Shown: piece after piece, positions 43,331 to 52,253 of the stretch
How the letters are laid out: each line of letters opens with the position of its first letter
How positions within the stretch are numbered: position 1 is the first letter of the stretch
Source: Sulfitobacter sp.
GTDB taxonomy: Bacteria > Pseudomonadota > Alphaproteobacteria > Rhodobacterales > Rhodobacteraceae
Assembly (NCBI GenBank): GCA_017854855.1
Contig: JAFMGZ010000006.1
Span: forward strand, 1-64,000
Length of the DNA stretch: 64,000 nucleotides
Direction: 5' to 3'
Position numbers and translations under genes: made by a program
The notes under the pieces: model-generated
Told to the model about the DNA's origin: nothing
The model's database searches: none
Seen by the model: only the letters and a program-made list of their open reading frames with translations

Positions 43331-45224
43331 CGGTGGTGCTTTCTTGGGTCGGATCGCCTGTTGTATCGCCGGATTGGGCCGTAGTTTCCAGTGTTGTTTG
43401 CGCCGGGGTGGTCACTGTATCGGGACGGATCAGGCGAAATTCGATCCGACGGTTGGCTTCGCGGCCTTCTTCGGTGCTATTGTCGGCAATCGGGCTTTCC
43501 TCACCATAGCCTTTGGCGGTGAATGAACTGGTCAGGACGCGACGGGCGCGCAGCTCGTTCAGAACAGATTCGGCGCGGCTTTGGCTCAGGGCGAGGTTCA
43601 TCGTCTCGCGGCCCTGGCTGTCGGTATAGCCTTGGATCTCAAGTTGCAGATCCCCGCAGAGTTTCAGAATTTCGGCAATATCATCCATGATCGCCAAGGC
43701 GGAGGCATCGATGGTGGCAGAGCCAGGTTCAAAGTTGATCTTTCCGGCCTTCAGGACATCGCCAATTTGGGCCTCGCATTCGTCAGGCGTGGGCAAGCCC
43801 AGCACGGGGTCCAGCTTTTCCTGGTAGGTTGCGTCAATGTCGTATTCGGCCGCTTCGCCCAGTTTATCCGACAAAAGTGATGCGATGATGTTGCTGGCGT
43901 CGGGATTGCCGGTGTTGCCCGTGATCGAAAGTGTGTCAGGGGTCAGAACCGCAGACCCATTGCTGAGTTCTGACAGCGCCTCGAGTGCTGTCAGAACGCG
44001 AGGGGCCCAGTCGGCGGGCAGATCTTCGGCAATGCGTACGGCGGTATAGACGTTGTCTGATCCAAACCGAGCCTTGGCAAAACTGTCGGCCAATTCGCGC
44101 AGCGTTGAATCGTTTACCCGGCCGCGCAATTGCACCTGTCCCTCGGGGCTTAGGGTGGCGGTGAATTCCGGTGGCCCTTCATTGGGGTCACTCACTTTTG
44201 GCAGTTTGGCACGCAGGGCAAAGACGTCGGGCAGGCTGGTTTCCAACTCTCCGACGATGCGGTCAAAATTGTCCTGATCGGTGCCTGGCAGCGCCACCAG
44301 GGTAATGTCGGCATCGGCAAGGGTGACGGAACCGCCGCCCATACGATGCAGCGCATCAATGCTTTGGGAAACCGCTGCGGACCAATTCGGGCTGGGCACG
44401 CCAAGGCCGATGGTGCAGCGGGGCGTATCCGTCAGGCCAGCGCGGGTTGCCGCGGCCAGAATCTCGATGCGGGCCTCTTCGGTATCTGCTGAACAGGAAT
44501 CAAACCTCGGGCCCTCTGCGTCGATTTCAAACCGCAGGGTAAAGGGCGTGATCACGGGGCGGGGTGCGGCAATGTCCAACAAAAGCTCAATGTTCGGGGG
44601 AACGCGGCGGCGCAGCTTTTTCTCCATCGCGACTTTTTCCGCGACACTATCGGCGATGGCGGTGATCACAACGCGGCCCGCCTCAACCGAGGCCTTGGCG
44701 CGGGGCAGGTCCGCCATGGCGATGATGGCAAGGGACAGCGCGTCTTCCCAGCCATCGGGGGCGGGATAGTCGGCCTGTTCCAAAAGGTCTGCGATATTGG
44801 TCTCGCCGGTGCGCTCCTTGAAACGTGCGATGGTGGTGTCGCGGTCAGAGGAGGCGGGGATCAGGCCGATGATCGACATGCCGCTGTCATTGCGCAGCAC
44901 CTCTGCAGAAAAGCGCGGAGGTGCGATGGCGGCTTGTGCCTCGACCTCCATTTCGTCGATGACGCGGGCGGCATCGACGATGGAGCCTGCCGTGGTCAGG
45001 GCGCGGAACCGTACTGCCTCCGTGGGGGCGACCCCTGCAAGAGTGACCTGCAAACCATCGGCCTGAACTTCGGCCCAGGTCATGCCGGCATCATCAAGGG
45101 CATCGCGCACGCCGATTTCTGAACTTTCCTCGATCAGTTTTACGCTGAAATTGGCGGCCAACAGGGCCACCACAGCCGCCGCAAAAAACGTAACGGCAAC
45201 GATCAAGAGAGAAGAAAGGCGCAT
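43317..45224 (-). CDS. OmpA-family protein with BON-like repeats
   Basis: This 635-residue protein has an N-terminal hydrophobic anchor (about 5-28), a long middle region with BON-like alpha/beta repeats (for example PEGQVQLRGRVNDSTLRELA), and a C-terminal OmpA peptidoglycan-binding domain (about 480-600). The OmpA domain includes INFEPGSATID, IQGYTDSQGRE and ARRVLTSSFTAKGYGEESPI. The tail is Thr/Gln/Asp-rich. It probably tethers the envelope to peptidoglycan from the inner or outer membrane. It is the first gene of a two-gene unit with the coiled-coil protein. Confidence 0.88.
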   Translation of the reverse strand: MRLSSLLIVAVTFFAAAVVALLAANFSVKLIEESSEIGVRDALDDAGMTWAEVQADGLQVTLAGVAPTEAVRFRALTTAGSIVDAARVIDEMEVEAQAAIAPPRFSAEVLRNDSGMSIIGLIPASSDRDTTIARFKERTGETNIADLLEQADYPAPDGWEDALSLAIIAMADLPRAKASVEAGRVVITAIADSVAEKVAMEKKLRRRVPPNIELLLDIAAPRPVITPFTLRFEIDAEGPRFDSCSADTEEARIEILAAATRAGLTDTPRCTIGLGVPSPNWSAAVSQSIDALHRMGGGSVTLADADITLVALPGTDQDNFDRIVGELETSLPDVFALRAKLPKVSDPNEGPPEFTATLSPEGQVQLRGRVNDSTLRELADSFAKARFGSDNVYTAVRIAEDLPADWAPRVLTALEALSELSNGSAVLTPDTLSITGNTGNPDASNIIASLLSDKLGEAAEYDIDATYQEKLDPVLGLPTPDECEAQIGDVLKAGKINFEPGSATIDASALAIMDDIAEILKLCGDLQLEIQGYTDSQGRETMNLALSQSRAESVLNELRARRVLTSSFTAKGYGEESPIADNSTEEGREANRRIEFRLIRPDTVTTPAQTTLETTAQSGDTTGDPTQESTTDEQN

Positions 45225-45285
45225 GTGTCCGGTTTCACCATATTATTATTCGCCACTTGATACGCCCCGTAGCGTCAGGGCGCAA

Positions 45286-46248
45286 TCATGCCAAGAGAGC
45301 GGCGGCAAAAAACACCAGCGGGATCATGCCGGTATCGCGGTTTACCCGGAACAACTGCAGCATCTTGGCAGAATCAGTGACGTCCATGCCGCGCAATTGC
45401 CATGCCATATGCCACCCCATGGCCCATGGCCCTCCCAAGGCTATCACCAGCGCGAGCACCGAAGCATTGGGCATGGCGCTGAAAATCACCGCAAGCCCCA
45501 TCAGGCCCACCGTCACCATCAAGAACCGCCGCAGCCATTCGGGCGATTGCGCACCAAAAAGCCGCGCCGTGGACTTGACGCCAATCAGCGCGTCATCTTC
45601 GGTATCCTGATGGGCATAGATGGTGTCGTAAAACAGCGTCCAGGCGATGCCTGCCGCGTAAAGCAGAACTGCCGGCGAATTGAGGCTGCCGGTATGTGCC
45701 GTCCAGACCAGAAGGGCACCCCAGTTGAACGCGAGACCCAGAAATACCTGGGGCCACCAGGTAAATCTTTTGGCAAAAGGGTATACGGTCACCAACAGCA
45801 AGGACAAAACCCCCAAAGAGATTGCCGCCCAGTTGAAGGTAAACAGGATCAGGGCGGCCAAAAGCGCCTGAATGATCATCCAGAGCACCGCAGCCTTCAC
45901 AGAGACCTGACCAGAGGGAATGGGCCTCGACCGGGTCCGGGCGACCTGTGCGTCAAAGTCGCGGTCCGTGATGTCATTCCATGTGCAACCGGCCCCGCGC
46001 ATCAGGAATGCGCCGATGCCGCAGCCGATGAATATCCACAAATCCTCCCAACGCGGACTTTGGTCATAGAGGATCGCCAGTGCCAGCCCCCACCAGCATG
46101 GCAACAACAACAGCCAGGTTCCAATCGGCCTGTCCGCCCTGCTCAGCCGCAGATAGGGCCGCGAGAATGCGGGTGCATAGCGGTCCACCCAATTGTCTGA
46201 CGGGGCGTCCGCAACCGGCGCATCTGGTGAAGGAGGCAAGTGTTGCAT
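45286..46248 (-). CDS. ubiA: 4-hydroxybenzoate polyprenyltransferase
   Basis: This 320-residue inner-membrane enzyme attaches the polyprenyl tail to 4-hydroxybenzoate in ubiquinone synthesis. The first Asp-rich motif is Asn91-Asp92-x2-Asp95-x3-Asp99 (GCTWNDITDRDFD) and the second is DTIYAHQDTEDD. Length is slightly over the usual 290 because of a polar N-terminus. Its start codon is only 11 bp from the divergent rsmE start, so the promoters must overlap the opposite reading frames. Confidence 0.92.
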   Translation of the reverse strand: MQHLPPSPDAPVADAPSDNWVDRYAPAFSRPYLRLSRADRPIGTWLLLLPCWWGLALAILYDQSPRWEDLWIFIGCGIGAFLMRGAGCTWNDITDRDFDAQVARTRSRPIPSGQVSVKAAVLWMIIQALLAALILFTFNWAAISLGVLSLLLVTVYPFAKRFTWWPQVFLGLAFNWGALLVWTAHTGSLNSPAVLLYAAGIAWTLFYDTIYAHQDTEDDALIGVKSTARLFGAQSPEWLRRFLMVTVGLMGLAVIFSAMPNASVLALVIALGGPWAMGWHMAWQLRGMDVTDSAKMLQLFRVNRDTGMIPLVFFAAALLA

Positions 46249-46259
46249 ATATCGGGCTC

Positions 46260-46988
46260 ATGACGGCTAAAATCAGACTTTATGTAGAGCACCCTTTGGG
46301 TGCGGGGCAATCGGTTCCTTTGGACAAGGCGCAGGCGCATTACCTTTTTGCGGTGATGCGGCAGTCGGCGGGTGCGGCGGTATTGCTTTTTAACGGGCGT
46401 GACGGCGAATGGCTGGCCGAGGTGGCCGAGGCTGGCAAGCGCGGCGGCATGCTGTCTTGCGTGGAACAAACGCGGGTTTTGCAGATGCCGCCCGATCTGT
46501 GGCTGATGTTCGCCCCTATAAAAAAGGCCCGAACCGACTTTATCGTGGAAAAAGCGGCAGAGATGGGCGCATCCCGTATCGTGCCGGTAATGACGGAATT
46601 TACCAATGCAGGCCGGGTGCAGCGGGACCGCCTGCAGGCCCATGCGGTAGAGGCGGCTGAACAATGCGGTGGCACCTTTGTGCCCGAGGTTGCACAGGCA
46701 GCCAAGCTGAGCCAGCTTTTGAACACATGGGATCCGGCGCGGCGAATCATGTTCTGTGACGAAGCATTGGCAGGTGCCGCTGCTGGCCTTGATCCGCATG
46801 TCGCTGAAAGGGGCCCTTGGGCGATCCTGATCGGTCCGGAGGGTGGATTTTCCCAGGCAGAGCGTGCGCGGTTGCAGCGGTTGGATTTTGCCCATGCGGT
46901 GACCCTTGGCCCGCGCATCCTGCGTGCAGATACTGCGGCCGTCGCGGCGATGACCGTCTGGCAGCAAAAGCTTGGAGATTGGGCGTGA
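46260..46988 (+). CDS. rsmE: 16S rRNA (uracil-1498-N3)-methyltransferase
   Basis: This 242-residue SPOUT-class methyltransferase modifies U1498 of 16S rRNA. The N-terminal PUA-like domain is followed by the knotted SAM-binding domain with LIGPEGGFSQAERARL and LGPRILRADTAAVAA. The open frame reaches back to 46080 in the divergent ubiA gene; the ATG at 46260 is taken from family alignment. A GTGA overlap couples it to the next gene. Confidence 0.93.
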   Translation: MTAKIRLYVEHPLGAGQSVPLDKAQAHYLFAVMRQSAGAAVLLFNGRDGEWLAEVAEAGKRGGMLSCVEQTRVLQMPPDLWLMFAPIKKARTDFIVEKAAEMGASRIVPVMTEFTNAGRVQRDRLQAHAVEAAEQCGGTFVPEVAQAAKLSQLLNTWDPARRIMFCDEALAGAAAGLDPHVAERGPWAILIGPEGGFSQAERARLQRLDFAHAVTLGPRILRADTAAVAAMTVWQQKLGDWA

Positions 46989-47512
46989 CCTTTTTCAGAC
47001 CAGAGGCACAGGCGGCACTTTGGCGTTGGCGCGAAGGGATCGTTGGCCTGGGTGTGGCCTTGCTGGGGATCTGGCTGGTTTCCGGCCCCGGTTTCTTACT
47101 GGCTGTGCCGGGCTATGCTTTTTTGCTGGGCGGTTTGGTCCTGATCTGGATGGGCATTCAGCGTGGCCGGTTTCGCGGCGCAGGCGGTGGGGCCGGTGCG
47201 GTGCAGATCGATGAAGGGCAAGTGACCTACTTTGGTCCGCTGACCGGCGGTATGGTCGCCTTGCGCGAGATGGACAGTCTGGTCCTTGAGGGGGCGATGT
47301 TTCCGCCCCATTGGCGCTTGGCCCAAGAAGGCCAGCCGCCGCTGCTGATCCCCGTCAATGCCGAAGGGGCCGATGCGCTTTTTGACGCTTTCGCGACACT
47401 GCCGGGCCTCAAGACGGAACGCATGTTGACAATGCTCAAGACGAACCCACATCAAGCGGTTCTGATCTGGCAGCGCGGTCCGTTACATCCTCGGGGGGCG
47501 TTGCTGCATTGA
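46985..47512 (+). CDS. Uncharacterised membrane protein with two N-terminal helices
   Basis: This 175-residue protein starts at a GTG that overlaps the rsmE stop codon (GTGA) with GGAG eight bases upstream; the frame is open earlier, but only within rsmE. Two hydrophobic segments (about 17-37 and 39-57) are followed by a cytoplasmic domain of about 110 residues with a beta-rich look. I do not recognise a named family; similar proteins follow rsmE in related bacteria as far as I recall. It precedes gshA by 61 bp. Confidence 0.75.
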   Translation: MTFFRPEAQAALWRWREGIVGLGVALLGIWLVSGPGFLLAVPGYAFLLGGLVLIWMGIQRGRFRGAGGGAGAVQIDEGQVTYFGPLTGGMVALREMDSLVLEGAMFPPHWRLAQEGQPPLLIPVNAEGADALFDAFATLPGLKTERMLTMLKTNPHQAVLIWQRGPLHPRGALLH

Positions 47513-47573
47513 CACCCTTGGAAAATGCCCCCATCCCTGACCTTTAACCGCAACCAAGCCGGAGCCCAAACAG

Positions 47574-48944
47574 ATGTCTATCCCTCAGTCCGGAGGTGGC
47601 CCGATCGAGCGCCACGAACAGCTTGCGGAATACCTGTCAGACGGGTGCAAGCCCAAGTCAGAGTGGCGCATCGGCACCGAACATGAAAAATTCGGATATT
47701 GCAAAGACAGCCTGAAACCTCTGCCTTACGAGGGAGAACGCTCTATTCGGGTGATGCTTGAGGGGCTGCGCGACCGCCATAACTGGGCCCCCGTCGAAGA
47801 GGCGGGCAAGTTGATTGGTCTTGAAAAGGACGGTGCCAATGTGTCGCTTGAACCGGGCGGCCAGCTGGAATTGTCAGGTGCTCCTGTTGAGACGATTCAT
47901 GAAACCTGCGACGAGGTGAACACCCACCTGCGCGAGGTCAAGGATGTTGCCGACGAGATTGGCGTTGGTTTCATCGGCTTGGGTGCCGCACCCGAGTGGA
48001 CCCACGAGCAGATGGATCTGATGCCAAAGGGCCGATACAAGCTGATGAACGAATACATGGGCCGTGTCGGCACCATGGGCCGGATCATGATGCGGCGGAC
48101 CTGTACCGTTCAGGTGAACCTTGATTTCGGGTCAGAAGCGGACATGGTCAAGAAGATGCGCGTGGCCCTTGCCCTACAGCCCGTCGCAACTGCGCTTTTT
48201 GCAAATTCGCCTTTCTTTGAGGGCAAGCCAAACGGCTATAAATCCCTGCGCAGCCGCGTCTGGCGCGATCTGGATGCGTCGCGGACCGGTACTTTGCCAT
48301 TCGTTTTTGAAGAGGGCTTTGGCTTTGAACGCTGGGTCGAATACGCGCTCGATGTGCCGATGTATTTTGTCTACCGCGATGGCAAGTATATTGATGCGCT
48401 GGGCATGTCGTTCCGCGACTTCATGAAAGGCAAATTGCCGGCACTGCCGGGTGAGATGCCAACACTCAGTGATTGGGCCGATCACCTGACCACGGCCTTT
48501 CCAGAGGCGCGGATGAAGAAATTCATCGAAATGCGCGGTGCTGATGGCGGCCCATGGCGCAGGCTCTGCGCGTTGCCCGCGTTCTGGGTTGGCTTGATGT
48601 ATGACCAGTCCGCGCTTGATGGCGCATGGGATCTGGTCAAGGATTGGACAGCGGCGCAGCATGACGCGCTGCGGGTTGCGGCCTCGATTGACGGATTGCA
48701 GGCTCAGGTGACGGGCATCAACATGCATGACATCGCCCGCGAAGCCGTGGCGCTGTCAGACGCTGGCCTGAAGGCGCGCGCCAAACCCGGTGCGGGCGGC
48801 ATGGTTCCCGATGAAACGCATTTCCTGAACGCGCTCAAGGAAAGCATCGAAAGCGGCAAAGTGCCTGCCGATGAGCTGCTGGAAGACTATTATGGCAAAT
48901 GGCAGGGTGACCTGAGCCGCATCTACGCTGATTACAGCTATTGA
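47574..48944 (+). CDS. gshA: Glutamate-cysteine ligase (plant/alphaproteobacterial type)
   Basis: This 456-residue enzyme catalyses the first step of glutathione synthesis. The pattern RIGTEHEKFGY near the N-terminus, VSLEPGGQLELSGAP, and the MMRRTCTVQVNLDF region are typical of the class shared by plants and alphaproteobacteria. Length matches that class (about 455). It is monocistronic, with a putative promoter in the gap after the uncharacterised gene and a strong hairpin after the stop codon. Confidence 0.94.
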   Translation: MSIPQSGGGPIERHEQLAEYLSDGCKPKSEWRIGTEHEKFGYCKDSLKPLPYEGERSIRVMLEGLRDRHNWAPVEEAGKLIGLEKDGANVSLEPGGQLELSGAPVETIHETCDEVNTHLREVKDVADEIGVGFIGLGAAPEWTHEQMDLMPKGRYKLMNEYMGRVGTMGRIMMRRTCTVQVNLDFGSEADMVKKMRVALALQPVATALFANSPFFEGKPNGYKSLRSRVWRDLDASRTGTLPFVFEEGFGFERWVEYALDVPMYFVYRDGKYIDALGMSFRDFMKGKLPALPGEMPTLSDWADHLTTAFPEARMKKFIEMRGADGGPWRRLCALPAFWVGLMYDQSALDGAWDLVKDWTAAQHDALRVAASIDGLQAQVTGINMHDIAREAVALSDAGLKARAKPGAGGMVPDETHFLNALKESIESGKVPADELLEDYYGKWQGDLSRIYADYSY

Positions 48945-48949
48945 GTGGT

Positions 48950-48978
48950 ACGCGGTTGGGGCGCTACCCCAGCCGTGT
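48950..48978. terminator. Bidirectional hairpin between gshA and the LysE-type exporter
   Basis: A 12-bp stem with G-U pairs (48950-48961 with 48967-48978, five-base loop) spans the space between the convergent stop codons and includes the last codons of the minus-strand gene. T runs are short, so efficiency is uncertain. Confidence 0.55.
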
Positions 48979-49587
48979 TGTCAGGACCTTGACCGCAATC
49001 GCGCCAAAGGCCAGGGCAAAGAAGGTCTCAAACCACCTTTTTGCACTGGTATAGGCCGCGGTCATTGGCCGGGATGAAAAGATGACCGCGTAAAGGTGGA
49101 ACATGATCATGCTTTGGACCCCCACGGCGAGGATCACCATGATCAGATCCCCCGGCGGCGTGCCAACCGGCACACCGATCGCATAGAGTGCGCCAAAAAA
49201 CAGGACCGCTTTGGGGTTTGTCAGGTGCAGGGCCACGCCCTTGACATAGGCACGACCTGCGGTGGTGGGCGGCAAAGGCTTTGTGGCAAGCTTGTGTCCG
49301 GCCCATGCGGACCGCCCAGCCTTGAGCGCAAGCCACAGCAGATAGCCTGCACCAAGATAGCGAATGACCTCAAAAACCCATGCATTCGCAGCCATCAATG
49401 CCCCCAGTCCAAAGGCGGCAGAGACAGACCAGATGAATGACCCGGTGGTAACACCAGAGGCCAGCGCCAGGCCCGCACGCCTGCCCGAAGACATCGATGT
49501 GCCCGCGATTGCCAAAGTTGCAGGTCCGGGGCTGGCTGCGGCAAGGAAGGCCGCGAACAGGATCATGGGCAGGTTGATATCGGTCAT
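48964..49587 (-). CDS. LysE/RhtB family amino-acid exporter
   Basis: This 207-residue inner-membrane protein has six hydrophobic segments and the LysE-family N-terminal motif AAASPGPATLAIAG, with GVALHLTNPKAVLFF in the middle. It likely exports an amino acid such as homoserine, threonine or lysine. Its start overlaps the stop of the preceding small gene (ATGA), so it ends the pyr-plsY operon. Confidence 0.88.
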   Translation of the reverse strand: MTDINLPMILFAAFLAAASPGPATLAIAGTSMSSGRRAGLALASGVTTGSFIWSVSAAFGLGALMAANAWVFEVIRYLGAGYLLWLALKAGRSAWAGHKLATKPLPPTTAGRAYVKGVALHLTNPKAVLFFGALYAIGVPVGTPPGDLIMVILAVGVQSMIMFHLYAVIFSSRPMTAAYTSAKRWFETFFALAFGAIAVKVLTTRLG

Positions 49588-49862
49588 GGTTTTGCGTCGC
49601 CGTCAGGTCTGTAAGCGCGGACAAAGGCGATTACCTTGTCACTGGGCATTTCGCAGGGATAAAGCTGCGGGCCTGCGGCAAGATCATAGAGGTTCATGCT
49701 GATATAATCATTGCCACCCATTTCTTCGGCCACCAGCTTGGTTGCCCGGCCATTGCTGAACTGGCTTTTGGTCGCCACATAGCGTTTGCCATGGGCGGTC
49801 CCCGTGGTCGTGCCCAAAGGCAGGTCTTGGACCAGATCACGCAGATCGGCGGGGGGTGTCAC
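49584..49862 (-). CDS. Conserved 92-residue protein of unknown function
   Basis: The protein starts at a GTG that overlaps the plsY stop codon (GTGA), with AGAAGGG just upstream. The open frame continues further upstream only inside plsY. The C-terminal part (YDLAAGPQLYPCEMPSDKV) resembles a short protein I associate with alphaproteobacterial plsY neighbourhoods, but I know no function. It lacks membrane segments and has one cysteine. It is probably cytosolic and co-translated with plsY and lysE. Confidence 0.7.
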   Translation of the reverse strand: MTPPADLRDLVQDLPLGTTTGTAHGKRYVATKSQFSNGRATKLVAEEMGGNDYISMNLYDLAAGPQLYPCEMPSDKVIAFVRAYRPDGDAKP

Positions 49863-50467
49863 CCCTTCTGGCCGATCTTCGGCTCCGTGCCTGCCTTGAT
49901 GCGCTGAATGTTGGCGCGGTGGCGCACAAACATCAGAACCGTCAGCAAGACACCCAGCACAAGGCCGTAGCCGTAGCCCAGAACAACAAGCAAGATTGTC
50001 GAGGCAGATGCAGAGGCAAGCCCGCCCATGGAGGATATGCGCGTCACCGCAGCCGCGATCAACCAGACAAGGCAGCACCCAACACCGACCGGCCAGGCAA
50101 AGGCCAGCATGATCCCCAGAAAGGTTGCAACACCCTTGCCCCCCCTGAACCGCAGCCAGACCGGGTAGCAATGCCCAAGCATTGCGGCCAGTGCTGCAAT
50201 CTGTGCGGCGTCTTCCCCGGCAAAGTGACGTGCCAGCAGCAGGGCCACCGCCCCCTTGGCGGCATCAAGGATCAAGGTCAGTGCGGCAGCCGTCTTGTTG
50301 CCGGTCCGCAAGACATTGGTCGCACCGATATTGCCTGATCCGATGTCGCGCAGATTGCCCAGTCCCATCAGGCGGGTCAGCACCATACCATAGGGAATGG
50401 ACCCCATCAGATAACCAAGCAAAGCCCATAGGGTCAGAACGGGGAGTGCGGATTCAATTGGGGGCAT
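49859..50467 (-). CDS. plsY: Glycerol-3-phosphate acyltransferase PlsY
   Basis: This 202-residue inner-membrane enzyme transfers the acyl group from acyl phosphate to glycerol-3-phosphate, the first step of phospholipid synthesis. Five membrane segments and the three PlsY motifs are visible: GSIPYG, RDIGSGNIGATNVLR and RGGKGVAT. Its ATG overlaps the last base of the dihydroorotase-like gene's stop codon (TGATG). Confidence 0.95.
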   Translation of the reverse strand: MPPIESALPVLTLWALLGYLMGSIPYGMVLTRLMGLGNLRDIGSGNIGATNVLRTGNKTAAALTLILDAAKGAVALLLARHFAGEDAAQIAALAAMLGHCYPVWLRFRGGKGVATFLGIMLAFAWPVGVGCCLVWLIAAAVTRISSMGGLASASASTILLVVLGYGYGLVLGVLLTVLMFVRHRANIQRIKAGTEPKIGQKG

Positions 50468-51747
50468 CAGCTTTCCTTGTAAACGCAGGTTCCTGCGACA
50501 AAAGTCTGCAGCACCTTACCTTGCATCCGCATGCCGTCAAACGGTGTGTTGCGCGATTTCGACCGCAGTTTGGCCCGGTCCATCACAAAAGGTGCATTGG
50601 CATCAAAAAGCACCAGATCCGCAGGCGCGCCTGCACTCAGCCGTCCGCCGGGCAGGCCCAGCCGTTTTGCGGGATTGAGCGACAGCGCACGCCACAATGT
50701 CGGCAGATCCATCAGCTCTGCATGAACCAGACGCAATGCCGCAGGCAGCAATGTTTCCAGCCCGACCGCACCGGAGGCCGCTTCTTCAAAGGGCAGGCGT
50801 TTGCTTTCTTCATCCTGGGGGGTGTGCATGGAGCAGATGATGTCAATCAGACCTGAGGCGACGGCCTGTGCCACGGCAATCCGGTCTTCCTCATCGCGCA
50901 GCGGTGGTTTGAGTTTGAAGAATGTCCTGTAGTTGGCCACATCCAGCGCATTCAGCGTCAGATGGTGAATGCCCACGCCCGCAGAGATATCCAGCCCGTT
51001 GTTTTTTGCACGCTCCAGGGCTGGCAAGGCGCGTGCGGTGGTAATCTGATCTGCGTGATATTTAGCACCGGTCATCTCTATCAGTGCGATGTCACGGTCC
51101 AGACCCATACGTTCCGCCATCGGCGACACCGCAGGCAAGCCGCGCAGGGATGCAAATTTGCCCGATGTCGCCGCAGCACCAGCGCTCAGAACCGGTTCCT
51201 GGGGGTGGGCGATGACCAAAGCGCCCAGACTGCGGGCATAGGTCAGCGCGCGGGAAAATACCTTGGTGTCGGTGATCACGCGGTCACAATCGGTAAAGGC
51301 TGCGGCACCTGCGTCCATCAGGAACCCGATCTCTGTCATCTCGCGGCCTTCGCGGCCCTTGGTCAGGGCGGCCATGGGCACGACATTGACCGGAGCCGCC
51401 TCATTGGCGCGGCGGGTGACAAATTCCAGAACCTCGGGGCTGTCGATGGCCGGTGCGGTATCGGGGCGGGTGACCATCGTGGTCACACCGCCTGCCGCTG
51501 CTGCCAGACCGGCAGACCGATAGCTTTCCTTGTGCCGCTCGCCCGGTTCGCAGACTTTCACACCCAGATCGACAATGCCCGGTGCCAGATAGCGGCCCGC
51601 ACAATCGATGACCTGGGCATCTTTGGGCAGGGGGGCCATGTCTTTGCTGATCTGCGCGATCTTGCCATCCGACACGCTCAGGCTGCCTTGAAAACTTGTG
51701 CCGGCTTCGGGGTCGATCAGCGTGGCATTGATGAAATGCAGCGTCAT
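50467..51747 (-). CDS. Dihydroorotase-like protein, probably catalytically inactive (PyrC'/PyrX type)
   Basis: This 426-residue protein has the amidohydrolase fold and length of class I dihydroorotase, but the metal site is lost. Where active enzymes have D-x-H-x-H-x-R-x-P-G, residues 60-69 read DLGVKVCEPG: both zinc histidines (now Gly62, Lys64) and the substrate arginine (now Cys66) are absent. The later metal aspartate region (usually DHAP) reads CSMHTPQD. The pattern parallels PyrC' of Pseudomonas, a non-catalytic partner required for aspartate carbamoyltransferase assembly. It follows pyrB in the same operon, with three small genes between. A working dihydroorotase should be encoded elsewhere. 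Confidence 0.8.
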   Translation of the reverse strand: MTLHFINATLIDPEAGTSFQGSLSVSDGKIAQISKDMAPLPKDAQVIDCAGRYLAPGIVDLGVKVCEPGERHKESYRSAGLAAAAGGVTTMVTRPDTAPAIDSPEVLEFVTRRANEAAPVNVVPMAALTKGREGREMTEIGFLMDAGAAAFTDCDRVITDTKVFSRALTYARSLGALVIAHPQEPVLSAGAAATSGKFASLRGLPAVSPMAERMGLDRDIALIEMTGAKYHADQITTARALPALERAKNNGLDISAGVGIHHLTLNALDVANYRTFFKLKPPLRDEEDRIAVAQAVASGLIDIICSMHTPQDEESKRLPFEEAASGAVGLETLLPAALRLVHAELMDLPTLWRALSLNPAKRLGLPGGRLSAGAPADLVLFDANAPFVMDRAKLRSKSRNTPFDGMRMQGKVLQTFVAGTCVYKES

Positions 51748-51821
51748 GGGGCACCTTTGGTCATGGTTGCAGGTTGCGTCCTATTGCCCGAATTCACGGG
51801 GTGAACCAAGGGGTTTGTCAC

Positions 51822-52253
51822 TCAGGCCACCCTTGGGCCGCAGGCGGACCTGATCTGTTGTGCGACATTCTGTGGGTCCGCCAGATACCTTATCGCGATA
51901 CGTTGCCCGCTGCTCAGCTTGAGGATGACCCGACCGCCGAATTGTGTCTGGACACCGATGATTTCGGACAGCGGCACCTGTGCGCGCCCCTCTGGACCGT
52001 CATGCAGCAATTGCCCATCAGAGATTTGCCACAAATCGGTGCGGGCCCCGCGCCAGCGCAGCACGTCCTCAACCAAGAAACCCATGGTCAGGGCAAAGGC
52101 CACCAGCAAGGCCCAGCCAAAGGACAGCCCCGTATAAAGGCCAAAGGCCGTCCCAACGAGGCCCAGGCCCGCAAAGGTCACGGCGGCGCTGATGAACACC
52201 CGGCGCAGGAACACCTCGCGGGAGGGGGCCCAGCTGACGGCATCGCCCGTCAC
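51822..52253 (-). CDS. Membrane protein with two helices and a PH-like domain, uncharacterised
   Basis: The protein has two hydrophobic segments (about 15-60) followed by a soluble region of about 80 residues. The region contains LWQISDGQLLHDGPEG and VILKLSSGQRIAIRYL, which resemble the PH-like (YdbS/bPH) fold. I chose the GTG at 52253 (143 residues), which overlaps the stop of the upstream 33-residue gene (GTGA); a GTG at 52262 would add three residues. It lies between pyrB and the dihydroorotase-like gene on the same strand. Function is unknown. Confidence 0.65.
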   Translation of the reverse strand: MTGDAVSWAPSREVFLRRVFISAAVTFAGLGLVGTAFGLYTGLSFGWALLVAFALTMGFLVEDVLRWRGARTDLWQISDGQLLHDGPEGRAQVPLSEIIGVQTQFGGRVILKLSSGQRIAIRYLADPQNVAQQIRSACGPRVA

